From assembly GCA_031411995.1 (NCBI GenBank), contig JANOCD010000018.1:61173-125172 (forward strand): DNA of 64,000 nucleotides, written 5' to 3'. Positions 1 to 8,628 of this stretch are shown here, in pieces; the first letter of the stretch is position 1, and every line of letters starts with the position of its first letter. The DNA is from Rudanella sp031411995 (GTDB taxonomy: Bacteria > Bacteroidota > Bacteroidia > Cytophagales > Spirosomataceae). The position numbers were made by a program, and so were the translations under genes. A model generated the notes under the pieces. That model was not told the origin of the DNA and did not search any database. It worked only from the letters and a program-made list of their open reading frames with translations.

Positions 1-1
1 G

Positions 2-232
2 GACGATTTGCACGAGGGCATGGTACTCGACGGGGTGGTAACGAACGTGACAGCTTTTGGGGCCTTCGTGGATATTGGCGTGAAACAGGACGGTTTGGTT
101 CACGTGTCGCAACTATCGCATCAGTTCGTGAAAGACCCTCGCGAAGTCGTCAAGGTGTACCAAAAAGTAAAAGTTCGCGTTACTGAGGTGGATTTACCCC
201 GCAAACGTATTGCATTAACAATGAAGATTTAG
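2..232 (+). CDS. tex: Tex-family RNA-binding transcription accessory protein, C-terminal end (partial)
   Basis: Only the last 76 codons are present; the gene enters from the left edge. They form a single S1 RNA-binding domain: a GMVLDGVVTNVTAFGAFVDI strand pair, the VHVSQLS motif, the FVKDPREVV linker and a closing RKRIALTMKI. This DPREVV-containing S1 type at the very C-terminus is characteristic of Tex, a cytoplasmic nucleic-acid-binding factor built from helix-hairpin-helix, YqgF-like and S1 domains. The family is known; the upstream domains cannot be seen here. A bare S1 protein is less likely because the frame is open to the window edge. Confidence 0.82.
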   Translation, partial: DDLHEGMVLDGVVTNVTAFGAFVDIGVKQDGLVHVSQLSHQFVKDPREVVKVYQKVKVRVTEVDLPRKRIALTMKI

Positions 233-239
233 TTTTTTT

Positions 240-788
240 ATGAGAACCACTGCCCTTCTCCTAATTCTATCTTTAAGTCTGTCGTCGTGTGCGCTTTTTG
301 GCCCATCGTCGGCCCCGGTTGCCACCCGAAAGCCTGTTGCCAAAGGTGCATCTAAAACCACCGGTAAAGTGGTCGACACCAAAACCTATCAGAAAGGCTA
401 CGTGGGCCAAATTGTTCGTGAAGCCCGAACCTACACCGGAACGCCTTATCGCTCAGGGGGCAACACGCGCTCGGGTATCGACTGTTCGGGACTGATTGCT
501 TCGGTTTTCAATACAGTGGGTCTGAAAATGCCCCGTATTTCGTGGCAACAGTCCGAAGTGGGCTATGAAGTTGAAGTGAACGCCATTCGACCCGGCGATT
601 TGCTGTTTTTCGTACCCGACAAGGGGAAGTCGGGCTATGTGTCGCACGCAGCCATCGTGACCGAAGTACACAACTACGATTCTGACATTCGGTTTATTCA
701 CGCTTCCTCTTCGCGGGGGGTGCGCGAAGACAATCTCTACTCCACCTATTTCAAAGGGAGGTTTGTGAAAGCGTTGCGGCCTTTTTGA
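240..788 (+). CDS. NlpC/P60-family cell-wall peptidase, lipoprotein
   Basis: A 182-residue protein with a lipoprotein signal peptide (lipobox LSSC, lipidated Cys17), a basic and Thr-rich linker, and an NlpC/P60 domain from about residue 55 to the end. The catalytic set is visible: Cys82 in DCSG, His136 in SHAAIV and His154 in FIHASSSRGV. Family members are papain-like endopeptidases that cut peptide stems of peptidoglycan, here presumably anchored in the outer membrane facing the periplasm. It starts 7 bases after the tex stop, so the two could be cotranscribed. Length matches short Spr/NlpC-type lipoproteins. Confidence 0.9.
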   Translation: MRTTALLLILSLSLSSCALFGPSSAPVATRKPVAKGASKTTGKVVDTKTYQKGYVGQIVREARTYTGTPYRSGGNTRSGIDCSGLIASVFNTVGLKMPRISWQQSEVGYEVEVNAIRPGDLLFFVPDKGKSGYVSHAAIVTEVHNYDSDIRFIHASSSRGVREDNLYSTYFKGRFVKALRPF

Positions 789-1043
789 TTATTTTTCCGC
801 CACTTCAGGCGTAAAAAACTCAACCCATTGCTCTGGAGTACGGTATTTGAGTTTCATTTCCAGCGACGATGACTCCCGACGGGTTTCGAACGAACGTTGG
901 TATTTCACTTCCCAGGGTTTGCCCTCGGCAGTAGCCGGAATTGCTTTTGCATTATGCTGCCAAAGCGCAATTCGTAAATCTTTTGCCTGACCAATATAGT
1001 ATTGATCAAGTGAAGGGCTGTAAATAATATAAACAGTATGCAT
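789..1043 (-). CDS. GIY-YIG nuclease-fold small protein
   Basis: 84 residues with the signature halves VYIIYS and YYIGQ at the N-terminus, followed by an Arg-containing helix and a Glu in SSLEMKLKY, the layout of the UvrC/YhbQ-like GIY-YIG nuclease fold. These single-domain proteins are common in Bacteroidota, often in several paralogues; their cellular role is mostly unknown, though DNA cleavage is the family chemistry. The gene converges on the NlpC/P60 gene with adjacent stop codons and no spacer. Start chosen at the ATG directly before the first strand of the fold. Confidence 0.8.
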   Translation of the reverse strand: MHTVYIIYSPSLDQYYIGQAKDLRIALWQHNAKAIPATAEGKPWEVKYQRSFETRRESSSLEMKLKYRTPEQWVEFFTPEVAEK

Positions 1044-1084
1044 AGGTTCCCCGGATATTACCCAAAACTAAGGAATTGTTGCTA

Positions 1085-1112
1085 ATAAAAAAAGCTACCG
1101 ATGGTAGCTTTT
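1085..1112 (-). terminator. Rho-independent terminator of the tRNA-Ala gene
   Basis: A perfect 9-bp stem (1091-1099 with 1103-1111, loop of 3) followed on the minus strand by a run of T residues (A run at 1085-1093 on the plus strand). It lies a few bases downstream of the tRNA 3' end and in its orientation. Confidence 0.85.
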
Positions 1113-1118
1113 ACTTTG

Positions 1119-1192
<74 letters not shown>

Positions 1193-1279
1193 GTTTCGAC
1201 AGCCTAAACTGCTTTAGCGAGTGCAAAACTGCACAATTTGCAGTCGTTTGTCAAGCGAAGAGCCTGGTATTTTTTTAAA

Positions 1280-1729
1280 TTATTGCTCCATCATTTCAGC
1301 ATCGGCAATAATGTAGTTCAGCTCGTAGATATTATCGGCATTGAGTTTGAGGGTTCCCCGGAATGTCCGGCGTTCGTCGGTCTTGAATTTACGACCTGAC
1401 TTTTTGAACTTCAAAGACACAACTGACTCAGGACCAGCCCCTCCACAAAAGAAACACGCGCTGTAAGGAAAAGCGGATAATACGTACAAGTTTGACTCAA
1501 GGTCAACGGGCAGCACATAACCTGTTAGTTCAACGGGTTTACCATTTAATTTTTGAACACTCGGCCCAAATGTTGGATAAAGCATGTAGACCGACTCTTC
1601 GGCATACCATTTTTTCTTGAACGTCACATCACGCAGGGCTTCCCACGTCAGTTTGACAGGTTCAGCAGCCGGGATAAAAGCCAGCAGAAACAGGCTGAGA
1701 AAGGTCGGAAAAAGCAGCAAACGCTTCAT
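1280..1729 (-). CDS. Exported protein with ACFFCGG motif (DUF3299-like)
   Basis: 149 residues with a signal peptide (MKRLLLFPTF core, cleavage near residue 22). The middle holds a GYVLPVDLE strand and the motif YSACFFCGGAGPES, with two cysteines spaced CxxC and an ensuing GAGPES loop, which resembles the DUF3299 family of small periplasmic proteins. The CxxC could bind metal or be redox active; this is inference. It sits alone between the tRNA and a divergent sensor kinase. No catalytic function is assigned to the family that I can rely on. Confidence 0.6.
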   Translation of the reverse strand: MKRLLLFPTFLSLFLLAFIPAAEPVKLTWEALRDVTFKKKWYAEESVYMLYPTFGPSVQKLNGKPVELTGYVLPVDLESNLYVLSAFPYSACFFCGGAGPESVVSLKFKKSGRKFKTDERRTFRGTLKLNADNIYELNYIIADAEMMEQ

Positions 1730-1855
1730 TGGATAGGATTATCAGTTTGTATGTATTGTAAATGTACGAATTTCTTACTTTTACCAGCACTATCCGAGTA
1801 GCAGCGACCCCATTAACAGAAAATTGGATCGTTGCGCCCCACAATCTGACTGCCG

Positions 1856-3382
1856 TTGGAATCGACAGACGAATATAAACAACAAACGAACACGACTCCG
1901 TTCCGATTGCATCGCCTTTATACGACCGCGCTCGTTATATTGGCAGTTTTGCTCACGGCCGGGCAGGTGGTTACGCAATGGCGGCTCGGTACGATTCAGA
2001 AAAAAATTCAGGTAATTCGGTATGCTTCCCTGCAGCGGCATCAAAGTCAGCAAATTCTCAGCAAAACGCTGCAAATGCGCAATCTGGTATCCAATACCGA
2101 CTTTCAGACGCACCAGAATGATTTCAAACAAATTGTTCGGGAGTTCGAAAATAGCCATCAACAGAGCAACGAAGGGCAACTTGCTAACCTTGAAACCAAC
2201 AGTGAACAGCTTAACTTGCTCTTTGCGGATGTAAATCCATATTACGACACCCTTAGTCGGTCGGCCCGTACAATCAGTTCGTTTCGAATGTTTGAAGACC
2301 TCAATACTACAGTCGGCGAATTGGCTTTCCGGCAATTGTTACGGTGCGAAAAACCATTTCTGGAAAAAATGGATCTGGTTGTCCGACAATATAATGTTGA
2401 GATACGAAACCAACTTACCCTCCTGGAATGGATTGAACTAGCATTCTACGCCCTCACCCTGGCTGTTGTAATCCTGATTGGTATCCGGGTATTCCGTCCG
2501 GCTATTCGTCAGTTAAAACAAACCATCGACCAGCTTATTACGGCGGAAAACAACACGGGCGAAACCAACCGAAAACTGGTGCGGCTAAACAGGTCGTTAC
2601 ATGAAGCGCGTCAGCGACTTTTTCTGGCTACCAAACAACAACACCAACAGGAAATAAACGAACAAAAACTACGGGCTTCCTCGCTTATTGCCGGGCAGGA
2701 AGAAGAGCGGAAACGACTTTCGCGGGAACTCCACGATGGATTGGGACAAATGCTGACCGGTATAAAACTACAGGTTGAAGGCCTGGAGACTCACCTGAAT
2801 CGGTCAACTAACTTCGATGATTCGTCGGCCCGGAAGCGGTTAAAATCATTGAAAGATCTCATTACCCAAACAATCAGCGAAACACGAAGTATTTCTAACG
2901 ATTTGATGCCTAGTGTTTTAAGCGATTTTGGTATTATTCCAGCCCTGAAAATGCTGGCAGAAACGGCTGTAATCAATCAGCCTAAAGGGAACACATCGCT
3001 CCCTGATGTTCGCTTTGAAACCAACTTACCCACCGGCCGACTTGACAGACAAGTAGAAATTTCATTGTATCGTATTACTCAGGAAGCAGTAACTAATGCC
3101 ATTCGTCATGGTAAACCCTCTCAGATAACTATTGAGCTAATTGAACGCGAAAACTACTTACATTTGGTTGTTACTGACAATGGTAATGGCTTCATGACGG
3201 AGCGATTGCGCGAACCATATGGCCCTTCGCAAGGTATCCATAACATGCAGGAACGAACAAAATTACTTAATGGACGTTTTAGAATACGTTCAACCCCCGG
3301 TAAAGAAACCAAAGTATTTGTCAGTATCCCTTACCAACTACACTATTCAACGTATGAACATGATACGATTAATGCTCGTTGA
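1856..3382 (+). CDS. Membrane sensor histidine kinase (HisKA_3, NarX-like)
   Basis: 508 residues. Transmembrane helix 1 is at about residues 21-40, then a helical periplasmic domain rich in Gln/Asn (about 45-190, similar in feel to the PilJ/NarX N-terminal sensor), helix 2 at about 192-212, and a coiled linker. The HisKA_3 dimerisation domain carries the phospho-acceptor His293 in SRELHDGLGQ, and the HATPase has the N box (QEAVTNAIRHG) and DNGNGF. It should autophosphorylate and pass phosphate to the regulator whose start overlaps its 3' end by 29 bases. The signal sensed is unknown. Other in-frame starts a little downstream are possible. Confidence 0.88.
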   Translation: MESTDEYKQQTNTTPFRLHRLYTTALVILAVLLTAGQVVTQWRLGTIQKKIQVIRYASLQRHQSQQILSKTLQMRNLVSNTDFQTHQNDFKQIVREFENSHQQSNEGQLANLETNSEQLNLLFADVNPYYDTLSRSARTISSFRMFEDLNTTVGELAFRQLLRCEKPFLEKMDLVVRQYNVEIRNQLTLLEWIELAFYALTLAVVILIGIRVFRPAIRQLKQTIDQLITAENNTGETNRKLVRLNRSLHEARQRLFLATKQQHQQEINEQKLRASSLIAGQEEERKRLSRELHDGLGQMLTGIKLQVEGLETHLNRSTNFDDSSARKRLKSLKDLITQTISETRSISNDLMPSVLSDFGIIPALKMLAETAVINQPKGNTSLPDVRFETNLPTGRLDRQVEISLYRITQEAVTNAIRHGKPSQITIELIERENYLHLVVTDNGNGFMTERLREPYGPSQGIHNMQERTKLLNGRFRIRSTPGKETKVFVSIPYQLHYSTYEHDTINAR

Positions 3383-4028
3383 TGACCACGCCATTGTTCG
3401 GAATGGCATCCGCCTGTTACTGGAACAGGTCGAAGATTTTCAACTCACTGATGAGGCCTCGGATGGTGAGGAAGCACTCGAAAAGCTCAAAAAAGCCGAT
3501 GCTGAGTCGGCCCGCCCCGATGTGGTGCTGATGGATATCTCGCTGCCCGGTATGTCGGGAATTCAGACAACCCAAACGATAAGCCGCCAACACAAACAGG
3601 TGCGGGTGCTGATGCTGTCGATGCACAATAATGAGGATTATATCCTGCGGTCGGTAGAAGCCGGTGCAGCTGGGTATTTGCTAAAGGATTCCTCCTCAGA
3701 CGAGATGGTGAAGGCCATTCGGATGGTGGCAAACGGCGAAAAATATTACAGTTCGCCCGTGGCCACGATTATCCTGAATGGCTACATGCAGCAATTGAAG
3801 AAAACCGACAAGTCGCCAATTAAAAATACCCGGCGTTCTAAACTCTCCAAAAAAGAGAAAGAAATTCTACAATTTCTGGTTGAAGGTATGAGCAGCCGCG
3901 AAATTGCCGAAAAACTTCAATTGAGCGTTCGGACGGTGGACAACCACCGGGCCAACATGATGCGCCGGTTACAGGTGCGGAATGCAGCAGAGCTGGTGAA
4001 GACGGCAGTGGAGGAGAAACTGCTTTGA
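3354..4028 (+). CDS. NarL/FixJ-type response regulator
   Basis: 224 residues. An N-terminal receiver with acidic pair Asp10-Asp11 and phospho-acceptor Asp61 (VVLMDISLPG) is followed by a LuxR-type helix-turn-helix (about 155-215) containing LSKKEKEILQFLVEGMSSRE and SVRTVDNHRANMM. The start chosen (MNMIRLMLVDD) places the first strand correctly and overlaps the kinase gene by 29 bases, so translation is likely coupled. It is the cognate partner of the upstream sensor kinase. A terminator follows 30 bases after the stop. Confidence 0.92.
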   Translation: MNMIRLMLVDDHAIVRNGIRLLLEQVEDFQLTDEASDGEEALEKLKKADAESARPDVVLMDISLPGMSGIQTTQTISRQHKQVRVLMLSMHNNEDYILRSVEAGAAGYLLKDSSSDEMVKAIRMVANGEKYYSSPVATIILNGYMQQLKKTDKSPIKNTRRSKLSKKEKEILQFLVEGMSSREIAEKLQLSVRTVDNHRANMMRRLQVRNAAELVKTAVEEKLL

Positions 4029-4058
4029 ACCTTCCAACGTGATCTTTACGTTATTTTT

Positions 4059-4090
4059 AAAACCGGCCCTCAAAGCCGGTTTTACATTTT
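4059..4090 (+). terminator. Rho-independent terminator after the response regulator
   Basis: Stem AAAACCGGC (4059-4067) pairs with GCCGGTTTT (4075-4083) around a 7-nt loop; T-rich tract ACATTTTT follows. It separates the two-component operon from the peroxiredoxin gene. Confidence 0.85.
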
Positions 4091-4140
4091 TGGAGTACTA
4101 CATAAAGTAGATAGACTTTTAACTTTAAACCATTTTTATC

Positions 4141-4776
4141 ATGTCACTTCGCTTAGGAGATATTGCGCCGGATTTTGAAGCCGACACCACCCAGGGCCAC
4201 ATTCATTTTCATGAATGGCTCGGTGACTCATGGGGTATGTTTTTCTCGCATCCTGCCGATTTCACCCCGGTTTGTACGACTGAATTAGGACGTACCGCAT
4301 TGTTGAAAGACGATTTTGCCAAACGTAATGTAAAAGTCATTGCCATTAGCGTAGATAGTCTGGAATCGCACAATCGTTGGACTCCCGATATCAAAGACGT
4401 GACCGGGTCGGAAGTGAACTTCCCGATTGTGGCCGACCCTGACCGCACAGTGGCCGAATTGTATGACATGATTCACCCAAATGCGAGCGAGAAAGCAACA
4501 GTGCGTTCGGTTTTTGTGATCGGACCCGACAAGAAAATAAAGTTGACGCTGACTTACCCAGCTTCAACGGGTCGTAATTTTAATGAGCTGCTCCGGGTAA
4601 TCGATTCGCTGCAACTGACAGCGAATTACCAGGTCGCCACGCCCGCCGACTGGCAAGATGGTGACGATGTGATTGTAACCCCTGCCGTTTCAAACGATCA
4701 ACTGGAGGAGAAATTTCCAAAGGGAGTGACGTTTGTGAAGCCCTATTTACGCAAAACCCCGCAGCCAAATAAATAG
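4141..4776 (+). CDS. 1-Cys peroxiredoxin (Prx6 family)
   Basis: 211 residues, the usual Prx6 length. The peroxidatic cysteine is Cys45 in the motif DFTPVCTTELG, with Arg in TVRSVFVIGPD completing the active site; the long C-terminal arm (about 150-211), including LRKTPQP, is typical of Prx6 and absent from AhpC. It reduces hydrogen and organic peroxides in the cytoplasm. It stands as a single transcription unit between two strong hairpins. Some close relatives use a second cysteine; no other Cys is present here, so an external thiol would recycle it. Confidence 0.93.
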   Translation: MSLRLGDIAPDFEADTTQGHIHFHEWLGDSWGMFFSHPADFTPVCTTELGRTALLKDDFAKRNVKVIAISVDSLESHNRWTPDIKDVTGSEVNFPIVADPDRTVAELYDMIHPNASEKATVRSVFVIGPDKKIKLTLTYPASTGRNFNELLRVIDSLQLTANYQVATPADWQDGDDVIVTPAVSNDQLEEKFPKGVTFVKPYLRKTPQPNK

Positions 4777-4800
4777 ACATTGGCTTGATTATTTTTGCAG

Positions 4801-4847
4801 TTTGTAAGATAAAAGCGACCTTTTACGGGTCGCTTTTATCTTACAAA
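4801..4847. terminator. 20-bp perfect hairpin, probable bidirectional terminator
   Basis: Perfect 20-bp inverted repeat (4801-4820 with 4828-4847) around the 7-nt loop TTTTACG. It begins 25 bases after the peroxiredoxin stop. The stem is unusually long; AT-rich ends on both sides make it usable in both directions, but there is no gene on the right reading toward it. Confidence 0.65.
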
Positions 4848-5147
4848 ATAGTTGGTATAGTTGACTAAAAAAGAGGTCAGAACAGAAAAGTCAATTATGT
4901 AAACATACACGAATGAAATTTCATTTTTCAACAAGTCAGACAGGCGTTGTTGTGTATTTAGTAAAGTTTTGAGCAAACGGTCAACTGAAGTCTGACCAAC
5001 GGTTTGCAAGCATCCATTAATTTCTGTTCTGTTTCTATCCTGGCGTATTACAACGGGAAACCTCCTCCGGACTACAAACCGATGAATCGACAAAACAATG
5101 CTCTTAACCATTGGGTTAGACAAAAGCACATTAATTCTATCAACGTT
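4848..5147. other. Intergenic stretch without a convincing gene
   Basis: AT-rich DNA between the hairpin and the small gene at 5148. A 124-codon open frame on the minus strand (4836-5210) covers it, but that frame overlaps the small plus-strand gene and shows no family features. I see no RNA gene. The promoter of the 5148 gene is presumably here. Confidence 0.4.
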
Positions 5148-5390
5148 ATGGCAAAAGACAAAAATAACCAAAACAGCGAAGGCCCCGTAGCAGAGGCCAT
5201 TGAGCAACAAACGTCTAAAATCCCTTCTGATTTGTTCCTTTGGGCGGCATTAGGCTCCATGGGTGTTTCACTGGCTTTGAAAATTCAGGGCGAAAACAAC
5301 AAAGCTCTCTTTGTGGGCCAATGGGCTGCCCCCTTTCTGATTTTGGGGCTTTACAACAAACTGGTGAAGCTCGAAGGATCAAACGGGTAA
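5148..5390 (+). CDS. Small membrane protein, hypothetical
   Basis: 80 residues: an acidic, polar N-terminus (MAKDKNNQNSEGPVAEAIEQ) followed by two hydrophobic segments, about residues 28-45 (FLWAALGSMGVSLALKI) and 52-70 (ALFVGQWAAPFLILGLYNKL). It looks like a two-helix inner-membrane protein of the kind conserved but unnamed in Cytophagales. The ATG at 5148 was chosen over upstream in-frame starts because the preceding residues are low-quality and the protein-like composition begins here. Followed by a long inverted repeat. Confidence 0.65.
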   Translation: MAKDKNNQNSEGPVAEAIEQQTSKIPSDLFLWAALGSMGVSLALKIQGENNKALFVGQWAAPFLILGLYNKLVKLEGSNG

Positions 5391-5408
5391 GCGTCGTTGC
5401 AATAGCTG

Positions 5409-5508
5409 CGCTGTTTCATGTTTCATTGGCTTACGCCGTTTCAGGTTTCAATAACTACGTCATTTCTGGAACTTGAAACGGCGTAAGCCAATGAAACATG
5501 AAACGGTG
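5409..5508. repeat. Long inverted repeat, 31-bp perfect arms
   Basis: Arms 5413-5443 and 5474-5504 are perfect reverse complements. With G-T wobbles the pairing extends outward to 5409/5508 and inward to about 5449/5468, giving a stem of some 40 pairs and an 18-nt loop. It fills the space between the small membrane protein and the lysozyme gene and ends 5 bases before the lysozyme start codon. No T-run follows on the plus strand, so it is not a classical terminator. Confidence 0.9.
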
Positions 5509-5513
5509 TAACC

Positions 5514-6311
5514 ATGAAACCCTTACTTTTGCGCATGACTTTGCGCGTTTTGCTCCGGTTCCTGGTTCGTCGGTATGAGTTTTGGGGTGCCGTATTGGTG
5601 CTATTTTTAGGAATTTGGGGTATTCGTTCCTGTGCAAAGCGCGACGTTGACAAGAATTGGCAACGCCTTTCTGCATACGGTATCAACTTTCCGATGCACT
5701 ACCAGATGCATGGTTTCGATGTGTCGAAACACAATGGCCGTATCGACTGGAAACGAGCAGCAAAAATGGAAGATGAGGGTGTGCGATTGCGGTTTGTCTA
5801 TATAAAAGCGACCGAGGGCGCGACCCTTTCCGACAAACAATTTGTCCAAAACTGGAAAGGCGCGGGCAAAGCGGGCATCCCTCGTGGGGCTTACCATTTT
5901 TATCATCCCACCCGCGACCCCGACAAACAGGCCCAAAATTTCATTAAGCGCGTCACGCTCAAACCGGGTGACCTTGCCCCCGCCCTTGACTTTGAAGTGG
6001 TCAACGGCGTAGCCGACGAGAAATTGATTGCCGGGTTGCAACAGTGGCTCGATGTAATTGAGGATCATTACGGCATTCGGCCCATTATCTACACGAACGG
6101 AAGCCTTTACCGACGTTATATCAACCGCAATTTCGACAAGTATCCGCTTTGGATCGCCGATTACTCCAACACACACCTCAACGATTATAACCCCGACAAA
6201 CTCTACATTTGGCAACACTCGCAAAGCGGTTGGGTGAAGGGTATTCGCGGTCAGGTTGACATCAACACGTTTGTAATGGACTCGGCGAGGCTGGCTGAGT
6301 TGCGGCTATAA
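5514..6311 (+). CDS. GH25-family lysozyme, membrane-anchored
   Basis: 265 residues: a basic N-terminus, one transmembrane helix at about residues 22-37, then a GH25 (1,4-beta-N-acetylmuramidase) barrel from about residue 65. Active-site acids visible: Asp69 in HGFDVSKHNG and the DxE pair Asp159/Glu161 in PALDFEV; YHFYHP, PIIYTN and LWIADY strands are typical. It would hydrolyse the glycan strands of peptidoglycan from the outer face of the inner membrane. Its last 18 codons are duplicated as a relic at 8629-8681. The hairpin just upstream may affect its translation. Confidence 0.9.
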   Translation: MKPLLLRMTLRVLLRFLVRRYEFWGAVLVLFLGIWGIRSCAKRDVDKNWQRLSAYGINFPMHYQMHGFDVSKHNGRIDWKRAAKMEDEGVRLRFVYIKATEGATLSDKQFVQNWKGAGKAGIPRGAYHFYHPTRDPDKQAQNFIKRVTLKPGDLAPALDFEVVNGVADEKLIAGLQQWLDVIEDHYGIRPIIYTNGSLYRRYINRNFDKYPLWIADYSNTHLNDYNPDKLYIWQHSQSGWVKGIRGQVDINTFVMDSARLAELRL

Positions 6312-6315
6312 ATCC

Positions 6316-7557
6316 TTAAAAACCAGCGCGTAACCGCCCGCCCGTACCGAACCGCAAGGCTCCGTTATACTCATAGCCAATAGTGCGAACAGTACCAACC
6401 AAGCCACTCGGAACGGTTACGAGATGCCGCAGTCGAACAGCATCTGACCCACTGGGAATCCGGTTGCAGGTCCAAACGGTTTGATCGCCCCAATCACCCG
6501 ATTTTACTGTGGCCAAGGTTGTGCAAACACAAACCCCGCTCACACTTAGGGCTATTTCGGGCATATTGGTTAAGTTAGGGTTGGATGAGACCACCCGAAG
6601 CCGATAGCCCGAACCGATGGCTACACTATTCGGGATCGTGACGGATACCGCCCCTGATGTGGTGCTGTTGATGGTTGTAAGGGTAGTGATACCGCTTGCA
6701 AAGCTGCCCGTTGGGTTGGAAAGCTGCACCGAAAAATTGTTACCAGTCTGGTAAATTCCGGTAGCCGAAAAGCCAATGTTGAACGCCGTGTTGCGGCACC
6801 AGTCACTCGGCCCCGACACGACGATGACGTTAGCCTGCACCGTAAAATCACGCACCGAAATTACGCTCCAACGCCCCTGTGCGTTCTGCGCCCGTACATA
6901 GAGCCGGTGCGCCCCATTAGCCACCCCGTTCAGATCGACCGTATAATCAAGGTTGGTGACGGTTGGCCCCCGATTCATGGCAACCGACGTAGCCGCGCCA
7001 TAACCCGGATCGGTATCCACGAAATATTCGAGCCGGACAATATCCTGCTGATTGGCTTCATCTTTGTAGAACGGCCGCCTTGCAACAACGCTCCACTTTC
7101 CTTCGGTGCTTTGCGACCGGACAAAGAGGTTATGAAAGCCAATAGAAATATTGTCGAGCGGCAACGTGAATGGCACCTCGTTGGCCGAAACGCCCGCCGT
7201 GAAGGGAATACTGGTGCCGGAACCAAGACCGGGATCAGTGTCCACAAAGTACTCGATATGGCTCATGTCGGCCGCCCCTGCAATGGCATCTTTGTAGAAT
7301 GGCCAATGAGCGGCCACTCCCCACTGATTATTGGCATTCCGGGCGCGAATAAACAGCCGGTGAAAGCCCGGTGAAACACCCGTCAGCGGCACATCGAACG
7401 AAATATCAGCAACGGCAGTACCCGATGCACCCTGCACCAATGTAGCCCCGCCAAATCCGGGGTCGGTATCCACAAAATATTCGATGCGATTCAGGTTGGG
7501 TTGGGCCTGTGCCATACCCGAACAGAGCAGGACAAGGAAGAAAAGACGATTTTTCAT
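6316..7557 (-). CDS. Exported protein with three IEYFVDTDPG repeats
   Basis: 413 residues with a signal peptide ending at AQAQ (about residue 20). Three units of about 75 residues each open with a YFVDTDPG motif (near residues 25, 100 and 180) and run through a GxHxLxxRAxNxxGxWS strand; they look like beta-sandwich repeats. The tail has GDWGDQTVWTCNRIPSG, a motif seen in other Cytophagales surface proteins. It is 8 bases downstream of the beta-helix gene at 7566-8591 and probably in one operon. Likely cell-surface or secreted; function not known. It converges on the lysozyme gene with a 4-base gap. Confidence 0.75.
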   Translation of the reverse strand: MKNRLFFLVLLCSGMAQAQPNLNRIEYFVDTDPGFGGATLVQGASGTAVADISFDVPLTGVSPGFHRLFIRARNANNQWGVAAHWPFYKDAIAGAADMSHIEYFVDTDPGLGSGTSIPFTAGVSANEVPFTLPLDNISIGFHNLFVRSQSTEGKWSVVARRPFYKDEANQQDIVRLEYFVDTDPGYGAATSVAMNRGPTVTNLDYTVDLNGVANGAHRLYVRAQNAQGRWSVISVRDFTVQANVIVVSGPSDWCRNTAFNIGFSATGIYQTGNNFSVQLSNPTGSFASGITTLTTINSTTSGAVSVTIPNSVAIGSGYRLRVVSSNPNLTNMPEIALSVSGVCVCTTLATVKSGDWGDQTVWTCNRIPSGSDAVRLRHLVTVPSGLVGTVRTIGYEYNGALRFGTGGRLRAGF

Positions 7558-7565
7558 GACCCCCC

Positions 7566-8591
7566 TTAATTATTTGACCGAACGCTGATTTTTACGTTCA
7601 ACGGCGCGTTGTTATTCCCCGACGGCGGACTCACCAAATTGGTGATAATCGGAATAGGCGGCTGGCCGGAAAGAACATAAGGGTTTGGTCCACCGAACGG
7701 CCCAATGTCAGCCCCATTGATGCCAGCTCCACGGGCTGGGGATGCAACCGAAAGTTGATAATTTACATCAGGAGCGTCGGGCCGCACCGCATTGATAATG
7801 AATACATTACTAAAATCTATGCCGTTCTGGTTACCATTACCTGCTGGCAGTGTATTAATTCGGCTAAAACAATTTGCAAACGTACACGTGTTGACATCAA
7901 AAATCTCCTGGTCAATTAAACAGTTGCTTACAGAGCTGTTACGAGAATAATAGAAGCCGTATAAAGCACAATTACTGACCAAAGCATTCGGCAAATAGCG
8001 AATTGTACTTGTGTTATATCGAGTATTCTGAATTGTATTCTGAATCGAAATCCGATTGGCGTTATTATCAATAGATCCGCAGGTGCCCCGAATTCCGCCA
8101 TAATTAACAAAACACTGCTTTATCGTGCATGAATGGGCATACTGGCTCGTTGCTCCAGTACAAGTACTGTTAAAGATGATATCATCACTGGAATATGTCC
8201 GTTCGATAGTAATCCCCGATAAACTGGTACCGAACGTGATGGTGCCAATCACGACCATTCCACTAAACAGGGTATTACTGCTGCCATTGCCAAACGATAC
8301 ATTTCCAATCTGAGCCTCAACCTGACTATCATTCCCATTGGGGTTTGTTCCCAAGAAATAGCCTCGTCCGTAAAACGTCAGGCGTTTGGCGCAGGACAGT
8401 GTCCCGTAGCTCGTGCCGGAGGCTTCGAGGTAGATAATGTCGCCGTTGGCTGAGGCATCGTGGGCGGCCTGAATGCTGGTATAGACATTGGGGCCGGTTA
8501 CGCCGGGGTTGTTGTTGCACCGCCGGATGGTTTGGGCGTGAGTGAGGGTGGTTAGCAGAAGAAACGTGAGTATAATCAGTCGTGCTTTCAT
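7566..8591 (-). CDS. Exported right-handed beta-helix protein
   Basis: 341 residues with a signal peptide (cleavage after THAQ, about residue 20). After the YTSIQAAHDASANGDIIYLE opening, which is typical of pectate-lyase-like beta-helix proteins, the body consists of short Asn/Ser/Cys-rich strands such as VSNCALYGFY and VSNCLIDQEIF. The C-terminus has a Pro-rich linker PPIPIITNLVSPPSG. No pectate lyase catalytic residues can be named. It is the first gene of a two-gene unit with the VDTDPG-repeat protein. Confidence 0.75.
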   Translation of the reverse strand: MKARLIILTFLLLTTLTHAQTIRRCNNNPGVTGPNVYTSIQAAHDASANGDIIYLEASGTSYGTLSCAKRLTFYGRGYFLGTNPNGNDSQVEAQIGNVSFGNGSSNTLFSGMVVIGTITFGTSLSGITIERTYSSDDIIFNSTCTGATSQYAHSCTIKQCFVNYGGIRGTCGSIDNNANRISIQNTIQNTRYNTSTIRYLPNALVSNCALYGFYYSRNSSVSNCLIDQEIFDVNTCTFANCFSRINTLPAGNGNQNGIDFSNVFIINAVRPDAPDVNYQLSVASPARGAGINGADIGPFGGPNPYVLSGQPPIPIITNLVSPPSGNNNAPLNVKISVRSNN

Positions 8592-8628
8592 AAGGAGACA
8601 AGTGTGTGTAATGCAGCGGTCGGCCCCC

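Noticed and set aside
4801..4847. 20-bp hairpin considered as a mobile palindrome
   Set aside because: Its position right after the peroxiredoxin stop and AT-rich ends fit a terminator better.
4836..5210. 124-codon open frame on the minus strand
   Set aside because: It overlaps the hairpin and the better supported small gene at 5148 and shows no protein family features.
6907..7374. 155-codon plus-strand frame inside the VDTDPG-repeat gene
   Set aside because: It is antisense to a gene with signal peptide and repeats; composition follows that gene.
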